A stretch of 64,000 nucleotides of DNA, taken from the NCBI GenBank assembly GCA_958510825.1, contig OY294051.1:3534001-3598000 (forward strand), written 5' to 3'. Numbering within the stretch: the first letter of the stretch is position 1; each line of letters opens with the position of its first letter. The DNA comes from Brachypterus glaber. Taxonomy: Eukaryota > Arthropoda > Insecta > Coleoptera > Kateretidae. The notes under the pieces are model-generated. The model made no database searches and was not told the origin of the DNA. It saw only the letters and a list, made by a program, of their open reading frames with translations. Made by a program: the position numbers and the translations under genes. Shown here piece by piece: positions 41,148 to 52,625 of this stretch.

Positions 41148-41561
41148 ATAAATAAATTAAAAATTTGTTTTTTTTAATTATATATTTTTTTGCCCCCCGG
41201 TAAACCTCGATCCGACTAGTGGTTATAACCTATTAGAACTCCGCCACCGATACAATTTTTAATAAAGTCGAGAACCTACGGTGTGATAAATTTTCTAAAT
41301 GGGTCAATTTTTAAAGCCAATAAACTTTAGTAAAGATAAAGTTAATTTTAGAAAAATGTAAAAAATTAACACCCAGAATGTAGGTAAAGTATTAGGTAAA
41401 ATAGGTAAAAATAAGGTTTGCTTTAGTTAAGAAGTGCAAAAAATAGCAGAAAAAAAATCAAAAATATTCTTAAAAAAATAATTTAACATTTTAGCTGAAT
41501 TAAATCTTAATCAACAATCAAAGGAAGTTATTAGGACTTTAAAGCGATATAAAACTAGATG
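41148..41561. other. AT-rich DNA with a tRNA-like patch
   Basis: On the minus strand at about 41205-41262, GTGGCGGAGTTCTAATAGG followed by GTCGGATCGAGG weakly resembles pol III boxes. The segment 41400-41556 is repeated at 42340-42510 ('caaaggaagttattaggac'). Confidence 0.35.
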
Positions 41562-42255
41562 AAACGTTGCAAGCACCCTGTCAAAAAATCGGCACTATTG
41601 TATACTAGAGCCATCTAGTTTGCAAATTTCAAACTAGGTGTTTTGTTTGATTTTAAATTCTGTATCTTTAAAACATTATATTCTAGCAAAAAACTGTATA
41701 TAACATTTTTTATAGGGCTTAAAAAGCTTTTATTTAAAATATAATTTTTTGAAATCGGGTTAAAAATATGTGAGATATGCTAAGAAAAACCTTTTACTGC
41801 TTTAAACGCCAATATCTCGAAAACAATGCGTTTTAGGAAATCGTTGTTTATAACATTTTTTGACCAATTTAAAATTATCTTTTATATGTGCTAAATTAAC
41901 CAAATACAATAATAATTGCCTTAATTATAAACAAAAAACGCTAAAAATAGGAGTTTTACCCTATTTTTACCCCCTTGCCCCCAAACGTTTACCCCCAAAA
42001 TCAAAGCAGCTCTTCGGAATACGATAAGGAACAATATGCAAAAAACCGCAAGTCGATATCTCATGTAAAAATGGAGTTAGAGAGTTTACACCCACAGACA
42101 GACAGACAGACGGACGCAAAATTTTTTTTTACTGATTTCGACTCAGAATGGTCTAAAACTTCGAGAAATTTGAAAAAAACGTGGTCAAAGATTTTGACTT
42201 ATCGGCGAAGATTTCAATACATCGGCACTCTTAGTAGCACTAAGTGCCGATGTAA
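41562..42255 (+). mobile_element. ~690-bp dispersed element, copy 3 (family H)
   Basis: Same ends and 3' hairpin as 10524-11210. It appears to have inserted into a duplicated local sequence. Confidence 0.75.
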
Positions 42256-42830
42256 TTAAATAAATTTCTGTACATTCTATGGGGTAGTTATAGGGTAGTT
42301 TGTATAGGCCATAAGACTTTTTTGACTATTTAATGTGGTAGTGGAATAAGTTTTACTTTAGTTAATTAAAAAAATGCAAAATATGCCAAAGTTTTAAAAT
42401 ATTCTTGAAAAAATATATATATTTTTTTAAACTTTTCCGCATATGCAAAATTAAATTTTAATCAAAAATCAAAGGAAGTTATTAGGACGTGGGGCGATAT
42501 AGCTTAATTAACTAACGATTGCGGCCAAAACATCGCAAAACTAAAACCGCATGATTCTGCAGATAGTTATCTTAATATAATCAAATTTTATTTTAGTGAC
42601 TTGAAAAACTCTTGGGACCCTGTATTCCAATTTTCACTAAACTATTGTAAACATTTAAAATTTATTTCCCCCCACATCCCAAAAAAATGTGCCAATAAAG
42701 GTTTACACAAAAAACAATTGTTAACTTACCCCTTTTCAAGAAGAAAAAGTTTCAAAAATTACACGTGATTTTTTTAAATGTATTAAATAAAAGTTTTTAT
42801 ACATTCTATGGGGTGGTTCTAGGGTAGTTT
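42256..42830. repeat. Local duplication partly lost in the assembly gap
   Basis: 'cattctatggggtagttata' at about 42276 recurs at about 42783, and 'taatgtggtagtggaa' at about 42340 recurs at about 43064 beyond the gap. The gap therefore probably covers a tandem or dispersed duplicate. Confidence 0.55.
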
Positions 42831-43030
42831 NNNNNNNNNNNNNNNNNNNNNNNNNNNNNNNNNNNNNNNNNNNNNNNNNNNNNNNNNNNNNNNNNNNNNN
42901 NNNNNNNNNNNNNNNNNNNNNNNNNNNNNNNNNNNNNNNNNNNNNNNNNNNNNNNNNNNNNNNNNNNNNNNNNNNNNNNNNNNNNNNNNNNNNNNNNNNN
43001 NNNNNNNNNNNNNNNNNNNNNNNNNNNNNN
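42831..43030. other. Assembly gap (200 N)
   Basis: A run of exactly 200 N bases; the true size is unknown. Confidence 0.99.
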
Positions 43031-43150
43031 TTTGTATAGACCAGGAGGCAATTGTTTACTATCTAATGTGGTAGTGGAAATTTGTTGGACCACGTCAGGA
43101 ATAAATTGAATCGATTTTTCAGGGAAACTTGTGACTTGTAAAAAGGACAT
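43031..43150 (-). CDS. Possible coding start truncated by the gap
   Basis: The minus-strand frame from ATG at 43150 reads MSFLQVTSFPEKSIQFIP, then DVVQQISTTTLDSKQLPPGL, and runs into the gap. A degraded parallel copy at 42270-42350 keeps a similar STTTLNSQK frame. The upstream region has GC-richer sequence (43290-43350). It may be a first exon, a gene-fragment duplication or a transposon ORF. Not recognised. Confidence 0.25.
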
Positions 43151-43505
43151 TAGCGGACTCCTTGTCGTCCGGTATCTAGATCATTTTATTGAATTCTTCG
43201 TACTTTTCAACTAGAAGAGTATTATTTTTCATATTTTTTTTTCTATTCTATTGTAACAATATTATTGTTTAACATAGGTAATACTCAGTACTCGGCGAAT
43301 TTCCAGTACTCGCATAGGCGCCGCGTCGACTTTAGCGTTGACGCGAGGTTTTAAATATTTATATTTTTATTTCTTTTTATCTTGATTTTTTTTAATGATT
43401 CCATTTGAACGAGTAAGGTGGGAAAAATAGTTATCGATAAATAAAAATTAAAAACTTTCGTATTCTTAAAAGATAAAAATCGAATGTCGGTTTTTCTTTG
43501 AAAAA

Positions 43506-43558
<53 letters not shown>

Positions 43559-44281
43559 GTATAGTTAATATGTATAATTATTGTTGTGTGTAACAAATTA
43601 GTCGTCAAATGTTTCGATTAAGTGACATCTATAAAAATTTCTCTCATAATTAGTAGTAGTAGATGGTTTATGACATATTCGTTTTCAGCATTCCAAAATA
43701 CGTAAGAACAGGTGGGTCTCATCCCCAGCCCAGACAACTTTTTTCTTGTGAGCCGCTGTTACTACTGAGCCTCACAAAATTTACTTAATTTTACCTCAAA
43801 AGTATACCAATGGGTGCGAAGCAATAAAAAAACTCGACTGACTTGTCTTGGATCTATAAAAGGCGTCATTTAATTATATTTTTATATTATTTCCTATTTA
43901 TTACGTGGTGAATTGAGCTATGAATAGAATAAATAATAAAACAAAAAGAAATTTTAAAATATGTGTTTTTTATGCGTAAAAATAAGTTTGTATTTTAGGG
44001 ACTATCTACACTGAGAAGTTATTACCGTAACAATAACAAAACAACGTTGTTTTACTGTAACAACTTAAGGGGACTGTCAAAAGATGCAAGTCGCTTGCAA
44101 AACAACTTTACACTACGACATTTCAAGAAATCTGTGACATAGAGACTTTAAATTTCAAAAAAAAAATTGTTTACTACTTAAAAAATCTTTGTTCCAGATT
44201 TCAAGTCACTGGGTCCAATCGTTTTTGAAATATCGTAGTGTAAACTTGTTTTACAAGCGACTTGCATCTTTTTCTCTTCTA
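43151..44281. other. Intergenic DNA including an (AT)n microsatellite
   Basis: A perfect AT dinucleotide run of about 43 bp spans 43510-43553. Inverted 'acaagtcgcttgcaaaacaa' type blocks occur at about 44085-44105 and 44245-44265 (foldback). No gene. Confidence 0.5.
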
Positions 44282-45144
44282 TACCCTAGTAGAAATTTAA
44301 CGTTAGAATAACGTTTTTCTAATGTTAGAAAACAGTATAAAAGTACGTTATAAAATATGTGCAAATGTCCCGCTTTTTAACGCTAGAATCAAACGTTAGT
44401 TACAAACGTTAATCTAAAGTTAGATTTTTAAGTTAGAAATACGTTATAAGTACGTTTAATTTCTAACTTTCGGAGGGGGCGTGGCAAACTAGGAAATTTC
44501 TACTTGCATCATAAAATGGCAGCTGCGGAAAAATTTATTCATATAAATAAATCTTAATATATTTTAGCAATCATAATATTTTTAAACATAATTTTGTTAC
44601 ATTTATTAATAAAATAGCTATCTTTTTAGGTGGCCCTAAATATTTTTCGTGTAATGTGCTGTTATACTTCGATAAATACGTTTACCTCTCAGAAAAACTT
44701 TATATTTAGTTTGTTAATATTTATTTATACATTAAGAATCTTAAAATATTTTTTCAATTCTAGTACAGCGTTGCCAGACTTACTATAATTTTGACTCTTG
44801 GGGGATATTTTTTTAAACTTATAGAAATAATAAATAATTATCAAACCTAAGCACATAGCTGCCTGAAATGAGTATTTTCTACTATAGCTTACGTATTAAT
44901 AATGGAAATTTAAAAAATAATTAAAGTTAGAATAAGGTTAGGAAAAGGTTAGAAAAAGGTTAGAATTTAGTTAGGAAACTAACGTTAGATTTATGTATTT
45001 TATAACGTTTTTGTCAAACGTTAGTTTTTAAGGTTAGATTTATATATTTTATAACGTTTTTGTATAACGTTTGTGACTAAACATAAAAATGTCACTAATC
45101 TAATGTTATGTTAAGTTAGATTTATGTACTTTTCTACCAGGGTA
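44282..45144. mobile_element. ~860-bp element with AACGTTAG subterminal repeats
   Basis: The ends TACCCTAGTAGAAA and TTTCTACCAGGGTA are inverted. Both subterminal zones carry many degenerate 'aacgttaga' and 'taacgttt' repeats. Fragments of the same type flank the nested MITE at 11680-12355. Non-coding. Confidence 0.65.
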
Positions 45145-45582
45145 GTACTGTTCTTCAACTGACCGATTCATTTATTTCAGTGGTACTTACTTTTATTTCA
45201 TATATAGCATAATAATATAAGTACATATGCCTGAAAAACTCTTTCGATTCATTTCCTTTGCAATTCTCCTCCTCGGTCGGTACTAAAAATACCATTCGGG
45301 ATATTTTTCGGATATCTCACGGATACTTTTCCTCAGTAACTTCTTATGCACTTCTATTTTCTAAAAGTAAATAAATATCCTTAAATAAGTCATGAAAATT
45401 ATGTCAGTGAAACAGAAATTGTGAGTATTACTCACTTGTAACAAGTGAGTAATTTTTACAAATAAGTTTTTACTCACTAAGTAACAAGAGCCTTTTGAAT
45501 TTTTTGTTTCTTGCGTTATTTATCGAAAACCGAGTGGCGCAGATGTCTGTCTCTAGATTATTATACATAAACTACACACAGT

Positions 45583-46045
45583 ACACAGCCATACACAAAA
45601 AAAAATCATTTTTCAGATACTATGTTCTGTTTTTTCAAGCAAGAGATTAAATTAAAAATCTCACAGTGTATATTTTCAAAACAGATTCGAATATTGGATG
45701 TGCGAATATACTGCGTAGTTTATTTTATAAAACATAACTCTATTCTATACACAAACATATACTATTCAAACCTGTTGTAAAAATATTTACTGTGCGATTT
45801 TTAATTTACCATCTTGCTTGAAAAAACAGACTATAGACCAACGCGTTTTTATATTTTCGGGGTCGCTGAAAACGAATCTGACCTCAGAATTGCCAAAATT
45901 TCTTAAATTCAGATGTTTTTAAGTGTAGAAAAAAATTGTGACCTGATGGAGCAATTCTGAGGTCAGATTCGGTTTCAGCGACCACGAAAATATGACAATA
46001 CGTTGGTCTATTATCTAGAAAATGATTTTTTTTGTGTGGCTGTGC
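45583..46045. mobile_element. Three MITEs nested or abutted
   Basis: The outer inverted ends are CACAGCCATACACAAAAAAA (45583 onward) and the inverse ending '...gtgtggctgtg' (46012-46044). Inside are a family I MITE (45624-45832, ends TTCTGTTTTTTCAAGCAAG / CTTGCTTGAAAAAACAGAC) and a 177-bp foldback (45834-46010, ends TAGACCAACGCG and CGTTGGTCTA with arms of about 60 bp). Confidence 0.75.
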
Positions 46046-46479
46046 TATTTTTGAAGCAAATTGTTAAATTTTATGATTTAGCAATAATTAACACTAAACT
46101 AATGGATGGTTTGCGCAGTCATTGACACTTAACCTATAATTTGACCACTAAAATGTCAGATTTATTTTTCATTGGTTAATCTCTTAGTTAGTTTAGTGTT
46201 AATTTTTTTTATGGCACTTTTTTGTTTTGAGTATTATAAAATAAATACACGCTGATTTATATTTTTGAAATTCACTAAAATTTGCTACAGTTCATTATTT
46301 TCTTTTAAAACTTTTTAGCTCCAACCCAAAAATAACATTTTAAATCATATCAAACAAATAATTTCAGGAATTTTAATGTAAATAATATTAAAATATATTT
46401 ATTCTTTAAATATTGTAAAAGAGTGTTTTAAATTTCCTTCCTAATTAGAAAGGTTTGGGGGCTAGGGATCAATTATATT

Positions 46480-46570
46480 AATAATATAGTATTAATATAA
46501 TATTAATATAATATTAATATAATATTAATATAATATTAATATAATAATATTATAATAATATTATTATTAT
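46480..46570. repeat. (TAATATTAATA)n satellite
   Basis: About six copies of an 11-12-bp AT unit, grading into an ATT/AAT run. Confidence 0.85.
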
Positions 46571-46957
46571 GTTTGCTACGTTGAAAGAGAAGCTCTTCAT
46601 GGTGGATCATTTGTTGGCAATTCATGCCTTAAGTTACTATGTAACATAGATTATTTATATTTTATATCGCCAATAATTGTGGTAAGGTTCGCCAAAGCGC
46701 TTAGGTCTTTTAAGAAAGTTGTAGATTCCTGCTTTGGAACTAAATTAGATTCTAACTATAAACTTCGTATTAAAAACTTTAAAAAAGATTTCATGGATTT
46801 GGATATTAAAGTTACTACAAAAATCCATTGCGTACTTTTCCATATAATTGAGTTTTGTGACAGTACAAATAAAGGCCTAGGTGTGTCCACCGAACAAGTC
46901 ATCGAATCCTCCCACTCAGACTTTGCTGCTGTAGTTGGGCGATATAAAGTATCTTAA
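46562..46957 (+). pseudogene. Remnant of a transposon-encoded protein (C-terminal part)
   Basis: The frame is open from about 46562 to a TAA at 46955-46957. It encodes VEREALHGGSFVGNSCLKLL, then RSFKKVVDSCFG, then KVTTKIHCVLFHIIEFCDS and GLGVSTEQVIESSHSDF. I recall this layout (HGG.F.GN.C.KLL, VV.SCFG, K.H...H...FC, GLG..EQ..E..H.DF) from uncharacterised transposon-type proteins in insects and cnidarians, but cannot name a superfamily. No N-terminal catalytic part is present, so the copy is defective. It sits inside the 2.1-kb inverted-repeat element. Confidence 0.5.
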
Positions 46958-48300
46958 AACCGGAATTTGGTAAAAAATTTAAAAATTCAGTAATATTTTA
47001 TAACAACTCTCATATATAATTATTACTACTTAAATATTAATTATTATTTTTTTAATGTTATAGTTTATCATATAGTTTGCGTTAAATTTTTATTATGTTT
47101 ATTTACCCAGCTTTAGAAAAAAAAAATATTTTTGCTTTTATTTTTTCTGTACTTTTATATTTCAATTTTGTTTAATACAAAATATAATTTCCACTCATTA
47201 CTTTATTTGCTTTTAATTTATTGCCTTTCCTCTGGAATTAAAAAATCCCTTCAAATCTTTCAAAAAAAATTGATTTGTAAAGTAAGTTTTAAAATGTTTT
47301 TTCTTTTTCTTCCGATCGTCTGATATCTCTTCTTTAAGCCGAAAGTAGAGATTTTAAAGTTTTAGGCATAATGTATTATAGAAATATTATGTACATAATT
47401 ATGTATGTATAATTATTAGATATAGTGTCTCTTATAAGAGACTTCTTTAACAACTTTCAGGAGAAATATAAACCAAATTTTGCACGTACGCGTACATAAT
47501 AATATTATTATATATCTTTTTTATATTAATATATAATAATAAATTATTATATAATATAATATATAATAATATATATTATATAATAATTAACCCCCAAACC
47601 GACATTTTAAACACCTTTTACAAAATCTAGAAAATATTTATAATATTATAATATTTTTTGTACATTAAAATTCTAAAAAAAAATCTGAAAATTGGCTCGA
47701 GACCCCCCAAACCCCCCTATTTAAAAAAATATTTAGTATACTACTAGAATTGCTTATATTGGTATATAAATAGAGCATACAAGATAAACCCAGGAAAATT
47801 TAAAAATTTAGGCTTTCGTCCACTTTAAGGCCCCCCAAGGGGGTCCTATTTGTTAGATATTATTTAAAATTTAATTTTTGAGTTACAGGTAAAAAGTTTA
47901 AGCAGAAAAAAGTAAACTGTAGCAAATATTGGTGAATTGGGAAAATTGTAAATCAGCGTGTATCTATTTTATAATGTAAAATATATAAAACAAAAAAGTG
48001 CGATAAAAAAAAAATTTGTCGTTGAAATTTTTTAATTTTTGCTTTTCCTATTTAAGGAAAGGGTCAGGAATCAAATTTTATTTTCAAAGCTCTTGGGCAA
48101 TTTTTTATTTCACTTGACCTTTTTTGCGAACCGTGCCAACCTTTAACCAATGAAATTAAATATAAAAATTAAATCTAAAATTTCATTGGTCACATTCTTA
48201 GTCTAGTGTTTGTTTGTTTAACCTCGTACTATTCTACTTAATTAAGCCTCCCCTAAGTCCAGGACTTGTGTGGGCTAGTAGTACCACCGGCTTATACTAA

Positions 48301-48470
48301 CTTTCGAACCAGTTTTTATAGGCAGGGTCCGCTTCACTTATGCCTTCGCCAAATTTCAATTATTAACTAACTGAAAAAGGCAAATCGGTGCCAGTGAGAA
48401 TCGAAGTCACGCTAGTTGGCTAGTAGACTTGTCATGTACAGACGCGGTAGACCACTACACCAATCCTCCC
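48301..48470 (-). mobile_element. tRNA-derived SINE, copy 2
   Basis: The minus-strand head contains GGTGTAGTGGTCTACCGCG (A-box-like) and GACTTCGATTCTCACTGGC (B-box-like). The body is the same as 2098-2252. Confidence 0.7.
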
Positions 48471-48694
48471 ATAAATTAAAGAAACCTTTTGAATTAAATA
48501 AATGACAAATTTAAAAAGGATACCTTTGGTGCAAATTTAACTCTGAAATCAAACACAGAGACAACGAGACTGCCGTATTTGCAATTTTAAACTTTGGCAT
48601 GTGTTACTGTATCTCTATCTACGATTGTTTATAAATATTTTGCATATTCCGTGTATTTTTGCATTATCAGATGATATCTGAGTAAGCATATCTT

Positions 48695-48742
48695 AGGGAG
48701 CGTTCAAGTATTACGTAACGCAAATTTTGATCATTTTGGACC
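48695..48742. mobile_element. Family C MITE left part, interrupted
   Basis: AGGGAGCGTTCAAGTATTAC through 'tgatcattttggaccccc' matches the right half of the 31911-32061 MITE in inverse. It is cut off by the hAT-like insertion at 48751. Confidence 0.65.
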
Positions 48743-48750
48743 CCCACAAC

Positions 48751-49293
48751 CAAAGAACTTTTACCTCAAGAAGGAGCACGATGAAATCTACCGTATGCTT
48801 TGTTTGAAGCGTGAACCAACTACGGTGAGGGGCTGGTGGTAACTATTGTTTACACTTAGTACGCGTAAAGAGAGAGAAAGAATGTGTAAACTCACAGTCT
48901 AATGTCGTAAAATGACCGACAGGGGGTACAGTGTTGCCGATTGGAAACATATACTTTGGATATTTTATTGTAAATTTTAAGAAACATTAGTTCTGTATGA
49001 GTTTTATATAAACTAGTAGTTTAATTTTAATAGATTTAAATATACTATATTATTAAACATAATTATAGTATACACAATAAAGTTTTTTACATTTTTAATT
49101 TAAGTATAATTATTTGAATTCATGATAAGGTGGAAACTAGGCAACATCGCTACTAGGTAGCCTGAAAGTCGACTAGCGACATCTACATTTTACACCACAA
49201 AGCTGATCGCGTTTGTGTTAGTAAATAAACAAACAAAAAGATGACACATTCATCCATTTGTCTGAAATTACTTCTTGAGGTAAAAGTTCTTTG
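48751..49293 (+). mobile_element. hAT-like MITE, copy 3
   Basis: The same TIRs and body as 37867-38407, with a perfect 8-bp duplication, CCCACAAC (48743-48750 and 49294-49301). It is inserted in or at the edge of a family C MITE. Confidence 0.9.
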
Positions 49294-49301
49294 CCCACAA
49301 C

Positions 49302-50916
49302 ACAATCAAACTTTATTTGCAAATTTTCAAAAACAAAGTATGGAAAATAATCAGTTTATGAAAAACGATCACGTTATGGAAAATGATCACTTTATAAAAA
49401 ATTGGAGGAAATCTTTGAGGGTACGAGATAATCTGAAGGAAATCTTTTTGGAGGAAATCTTAGAAAATCGAGGTAATCTTTGGAGGTAATCTGGAGGATC
49501 CCCTAAAGATTTCCTCCTAAAACGAATTCAGGTGTAGGTATAAACTATTGTCACCGGTTTACTCCTCGATTTTTCTTTAATTTATGACGTCAATTTATTA
49601 ATTTACTCATTTTTTATTAACTTTATGCGATAATCGCTTTAAGCTAACGACTTAAATTATTTTTACTAGTTAATAGTGTGGGTGGCGGTCAAAGTGAGCC
49701 TTAAGAAAAAAAAAGTTTTGCGGTAAAAATAAAAATAAATATAAATTTATTTTCCTTGTACGTAAGATAAAAATTGTGGTCGTTATTGTGTAATAAGTAA
49801 CCATTTTTCCTTGTATTTATACACGGTGTATTTGAAATAGGGTCCGAAATTTTAAGGGGTAATTCTACATCAGAAAATATGCCAAAAAGTTCCTATAAAC
49901 AGATGTCTAAAATGTGTCGTAAGGGAGCTAAGCCCCTTTGAAAGTGGCTAAAAAAATTCGGTTTTTAGTTAATAACTCGAGAACCGTTTTAGATATAACA
50001 ACGAGGTTTTGCACTTGAACTAATCTTAATAAGGCTCATATTCGTATGTTATTTTCATGTACTTATTTTAACCAGGGGTGTGCGATACGGGGGGGGGGTT
50101 AAAATTTGTAAATTTTAATAAAAAAAATCTAAAAAAAATCAAACCAACTCTAAATACCTTGAAATTCGAAAAAGTTGTAAATTTCATGGGTTAAAAATAT
50201 AAAAGTTGTCTTTTGCGTGGACAAATGAATAATATTTAGTTTTTTGTAAAAAATTTCGAAAAATTGCGTTACGTAATATATGGACAGACCCTTAGTAATG
50301 TTATTTCAAATTTAATGGACGGTGTTTAACCCCAGTGTAACGTAGGATCGTATTTTAATTTTTGAATAATCCCTTAATAATAATAACAATAATTCTTATA
50401 ATTTGTGGAAAATCACGTTGCAGTAATTAAAGATAGACTAAAATATAAATATGTATTTAACAGTTAACATGTTTGAAATAATTATTTTTACTATTATAAT
50501 AATTATTATTAATATTTTCAACTTTTGTATACACAATTTCAACGCACGTGTGATATTTAAAAAATGGATAGTCGTAAAAAAACCGTTTTACAAAAAACAA
50601 ATCCATACAGATAAAGTGTAAAATAATTTATAGACGGTCCCTTTTTATTTCAAGGATTTTATTAAAAAAATATAAATTTGGGAAAGAATAAAAATTTTAT
50701 GGATCCATTAAATTTAAATTTTCAGGTTAAATAACTTTGAATTTTTAAACTTTTAAGTTACTTTAAACATAAGGGACTTCGTTTAGGTAGAAGGGGGCTA
50801 GGAGAAACGTGACGTCCATATATATTTTATTTAAGAAAATTTATTGTTAAGGGGCTTCTTACCAAATAAAATTTTAGAACAAATATGTTTAATTTTAAGG
50901 GGCTGTTCAACAATTA
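49302..50916. other. AT-rich intergenic DNA with degenerate repeats
   Basis: 49370-49525 contains irregular 'ggaggaaatcttt' repeats ending in an inverted 'aaagatttcctcc'. 49830-50070 resembles 34560-34770. A poly-G run is at about 50087. No gene. Confidence 0.45.
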
Positions 50917-51059
50917 TATCACTTAATTTTTGCTATTTTTAGTCAATTTCCTCTCCATCGTCACCCAATCTTCGTATAATTGGAACATATTATATGTGCC
51001 GTTACTTTTGGTAGTCCCCCTCCCCCTAGATGTGTGACGTAATTGTTAAATAGCCCCTA
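50917..51059. mobile_element. 143-bp MITE
   Basis: The ends AGGGGCTGTTCAACAATTAT and GTAATTGTTAAATAGCCCCT are inverted repeats of about 25 bp. No coding capacity. Confidence 0.7.
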
Positions 51060-51189
51060 AGAAAAATGTATGTTTTACTTTAGGATATTGGGGTCATATA
51101 ATTAAAATCATTATAATCAAAACAAAAAATTAGTGGATTTTGGCTACTAGCCAGTGGCTAGTCCAAAAAATTTGACTTTGGAAAAAATA

Positions 51190-51451
51190 TACACAGAAAA
51201 AAAGGATTCCTGAACCAAGGACACGTGTCTTTTGATATGTTCAAAGCCATATTCTCGTGTTTCAAGGCTTCTTTGAACCAAAGTCTATGTACTTGAATGA
51301 AGAGTGTGGACCTTCATTCAGAAACCCGTGATCTTCATTCAAGGACATTGACTTTGATTCAAAGAAATGCTAGCAGTGAAACAAGAGAATATGGCTTGAA
51401 CATATCAAAAGACACGTGTCCTTGGTTCAAGGAATCCTTTTTTTCTGTGTA
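51190..51451. mobile_element. 262-bp foldback MITE
   Basis: Starts TACACAGAAAAAAAGGATTC and ends GAATCCTTTTTTTCTGTGTA. Arms of about 80 bp match closely, including a CACGTG core ('aaggacacgtgtcttttgat'). The loop has shorter inverted CTTCATTCA blocks. Confidence 0.85.
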
Positions 51452-52240
51452 TTATGCTTAATTTTTTTTAATATGGGGTCCCTAAAACAAATCGTACGGG
51501 GAGGCCATCCAAGCTTCCCCCTAGTCCAAAAATTAAGATTTATGAAAATTATGAATTAAGATGAATCAGAAATTTTTCAAGGAAAACTTAATCTTTTCTA
51601 GAGAGGTCATTTCAAGTCTAAGTTAAGAAATTTTTAAATATAAATTAATTAATGCCTGGGGTCCCAAGGGACCCATTTACGCCGGGGGGCCAGGCGGCAT
51701 TTATCCAACGTCACAGTGGTCAGTCTCATCGCTACAAAGCGCTACATGGGAGAGGGGATGGGGTCAAAATAAAAAAAAAATGCGTTACAAATTTCAAGTA
51801 CGACCGCTATGACCCCTTAGCTATACAATAAAATTCGAAGCATTTCATATCTTCACGGATACTTATTGTTTACAAACCTTTTTAATGTCAATGTTCACTT
51901 GATAGTACTTAAAAGAAGAAGAAGAACACCGTTATATATAAAAGTATATTTTTTTAAATATATTTTATATAATATGTACATATAATTTTCGACTTACATA
52001 AACGTGGTACTACTACCAATATTTAATTTAGACTAAATTGCGCTTGTTTAAGATATAATATTTTAATAATAATAAATTCTTATCTTATCGTCTTTTTTAT
52101 ACAGAACGTGATACGTTATCGCTTATATACGCCGTCCTCTTTTAAAAGTTTAGTCACTGGCATAGCAGCAGCATGTGTGTACAAAAAGTCAGATTCCATG
52201 TAATCGCTGTTCTATGTTAAATTCTAAACATTTTTATCAA
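51452..52240. other. Intergenic DNA, nothing recognised
   Basis: AT-rich with a GC-richer patch at 51655-51760 ('ccgggggggccaggcggcat'-like). No gene is supported. Confidence 0.35.
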
Positions 52241-52250
52241 GTTATTAATA

Positions 52251-52625
52251 CTGTGGGCGACGATATTTCACACATTTTGTTCCACCGCGGTTACTTTCTG
52301 ATTTTTTCAATACAGAAAGTGAGCGAATTTTCATTTCAACAAGTGGTAACACTGAATTTTTGACAGTTTTGCATATGTTTTGAGGTTATGTTGTCGATTA
52401 CTGTCACTTTGACAGCCGGTATTATCATCGTTTTAATAAGGTTTGGTAAATCTGAATTATCTGCAACATAAGTGATAATAGTCACCTACAGAGCAACTGT
52501 GGGCGACAAAATTTCGCATATTTTGTCCCACCGCTGTGCACCGTCACATAAAGTGGATACATTTTCGCTTTCAGAAATGCTAAACACTGAATGAACAGTT
52601 TTACACCATTGTTGAGGTTTTCAGT
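52251..52625. repeat. Imperfect ~245-bp tandem duplication
   Basis: 'ctgtgggcgacgatatttca' (52251) and 'ctgtgggcgacaaaatttcg' (52497) begin two units. Both continue with 'cattttgttccaccgc' / 'tattttgtcccaccgc' and, later, 'aacactgaat...tgacag' / 'aacactgaatgaacag'. Confidence 0.6.

Larger units (their letters stand above)
46086..48205. mobile_element. ~2.1-kb DNA element with long inverted arms and a coding remnant
   Basis: Left-arm landmarks recur inverted and in order on the right. 'aacactaaactaa' (46090) pairs with 'ttagtctagtgttt' (about 48200). 'ttcattggttaa' pairs with 'ttaaccaatgaaa', and 'atacacgctgattta' (46249) with 'taaatcagcgtgtat' (47951). 'tttgctacagtt' pairs with 'aactgtagcaaat', and 'aggtttgggggctag' (46450) with 'taacccccaaaccg' (47588). 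The arms are about 400-600 bp. AT-rich satellite sequence lies at both inner edges. A protein remnant lies inside. Confidence 0.65.

Noticed and set aside
43351..43608. 85-codon minus-strand frame with a YIYIYI run
   Set aside because: The YI repeat is simply the (AT)n microsatellite; no other protein-like feature.
47132..47323. 63-codon hydrophobic frame
   Set aside because: Low-complexity T-rich DNA inside a transposon; no homology-like pattern.
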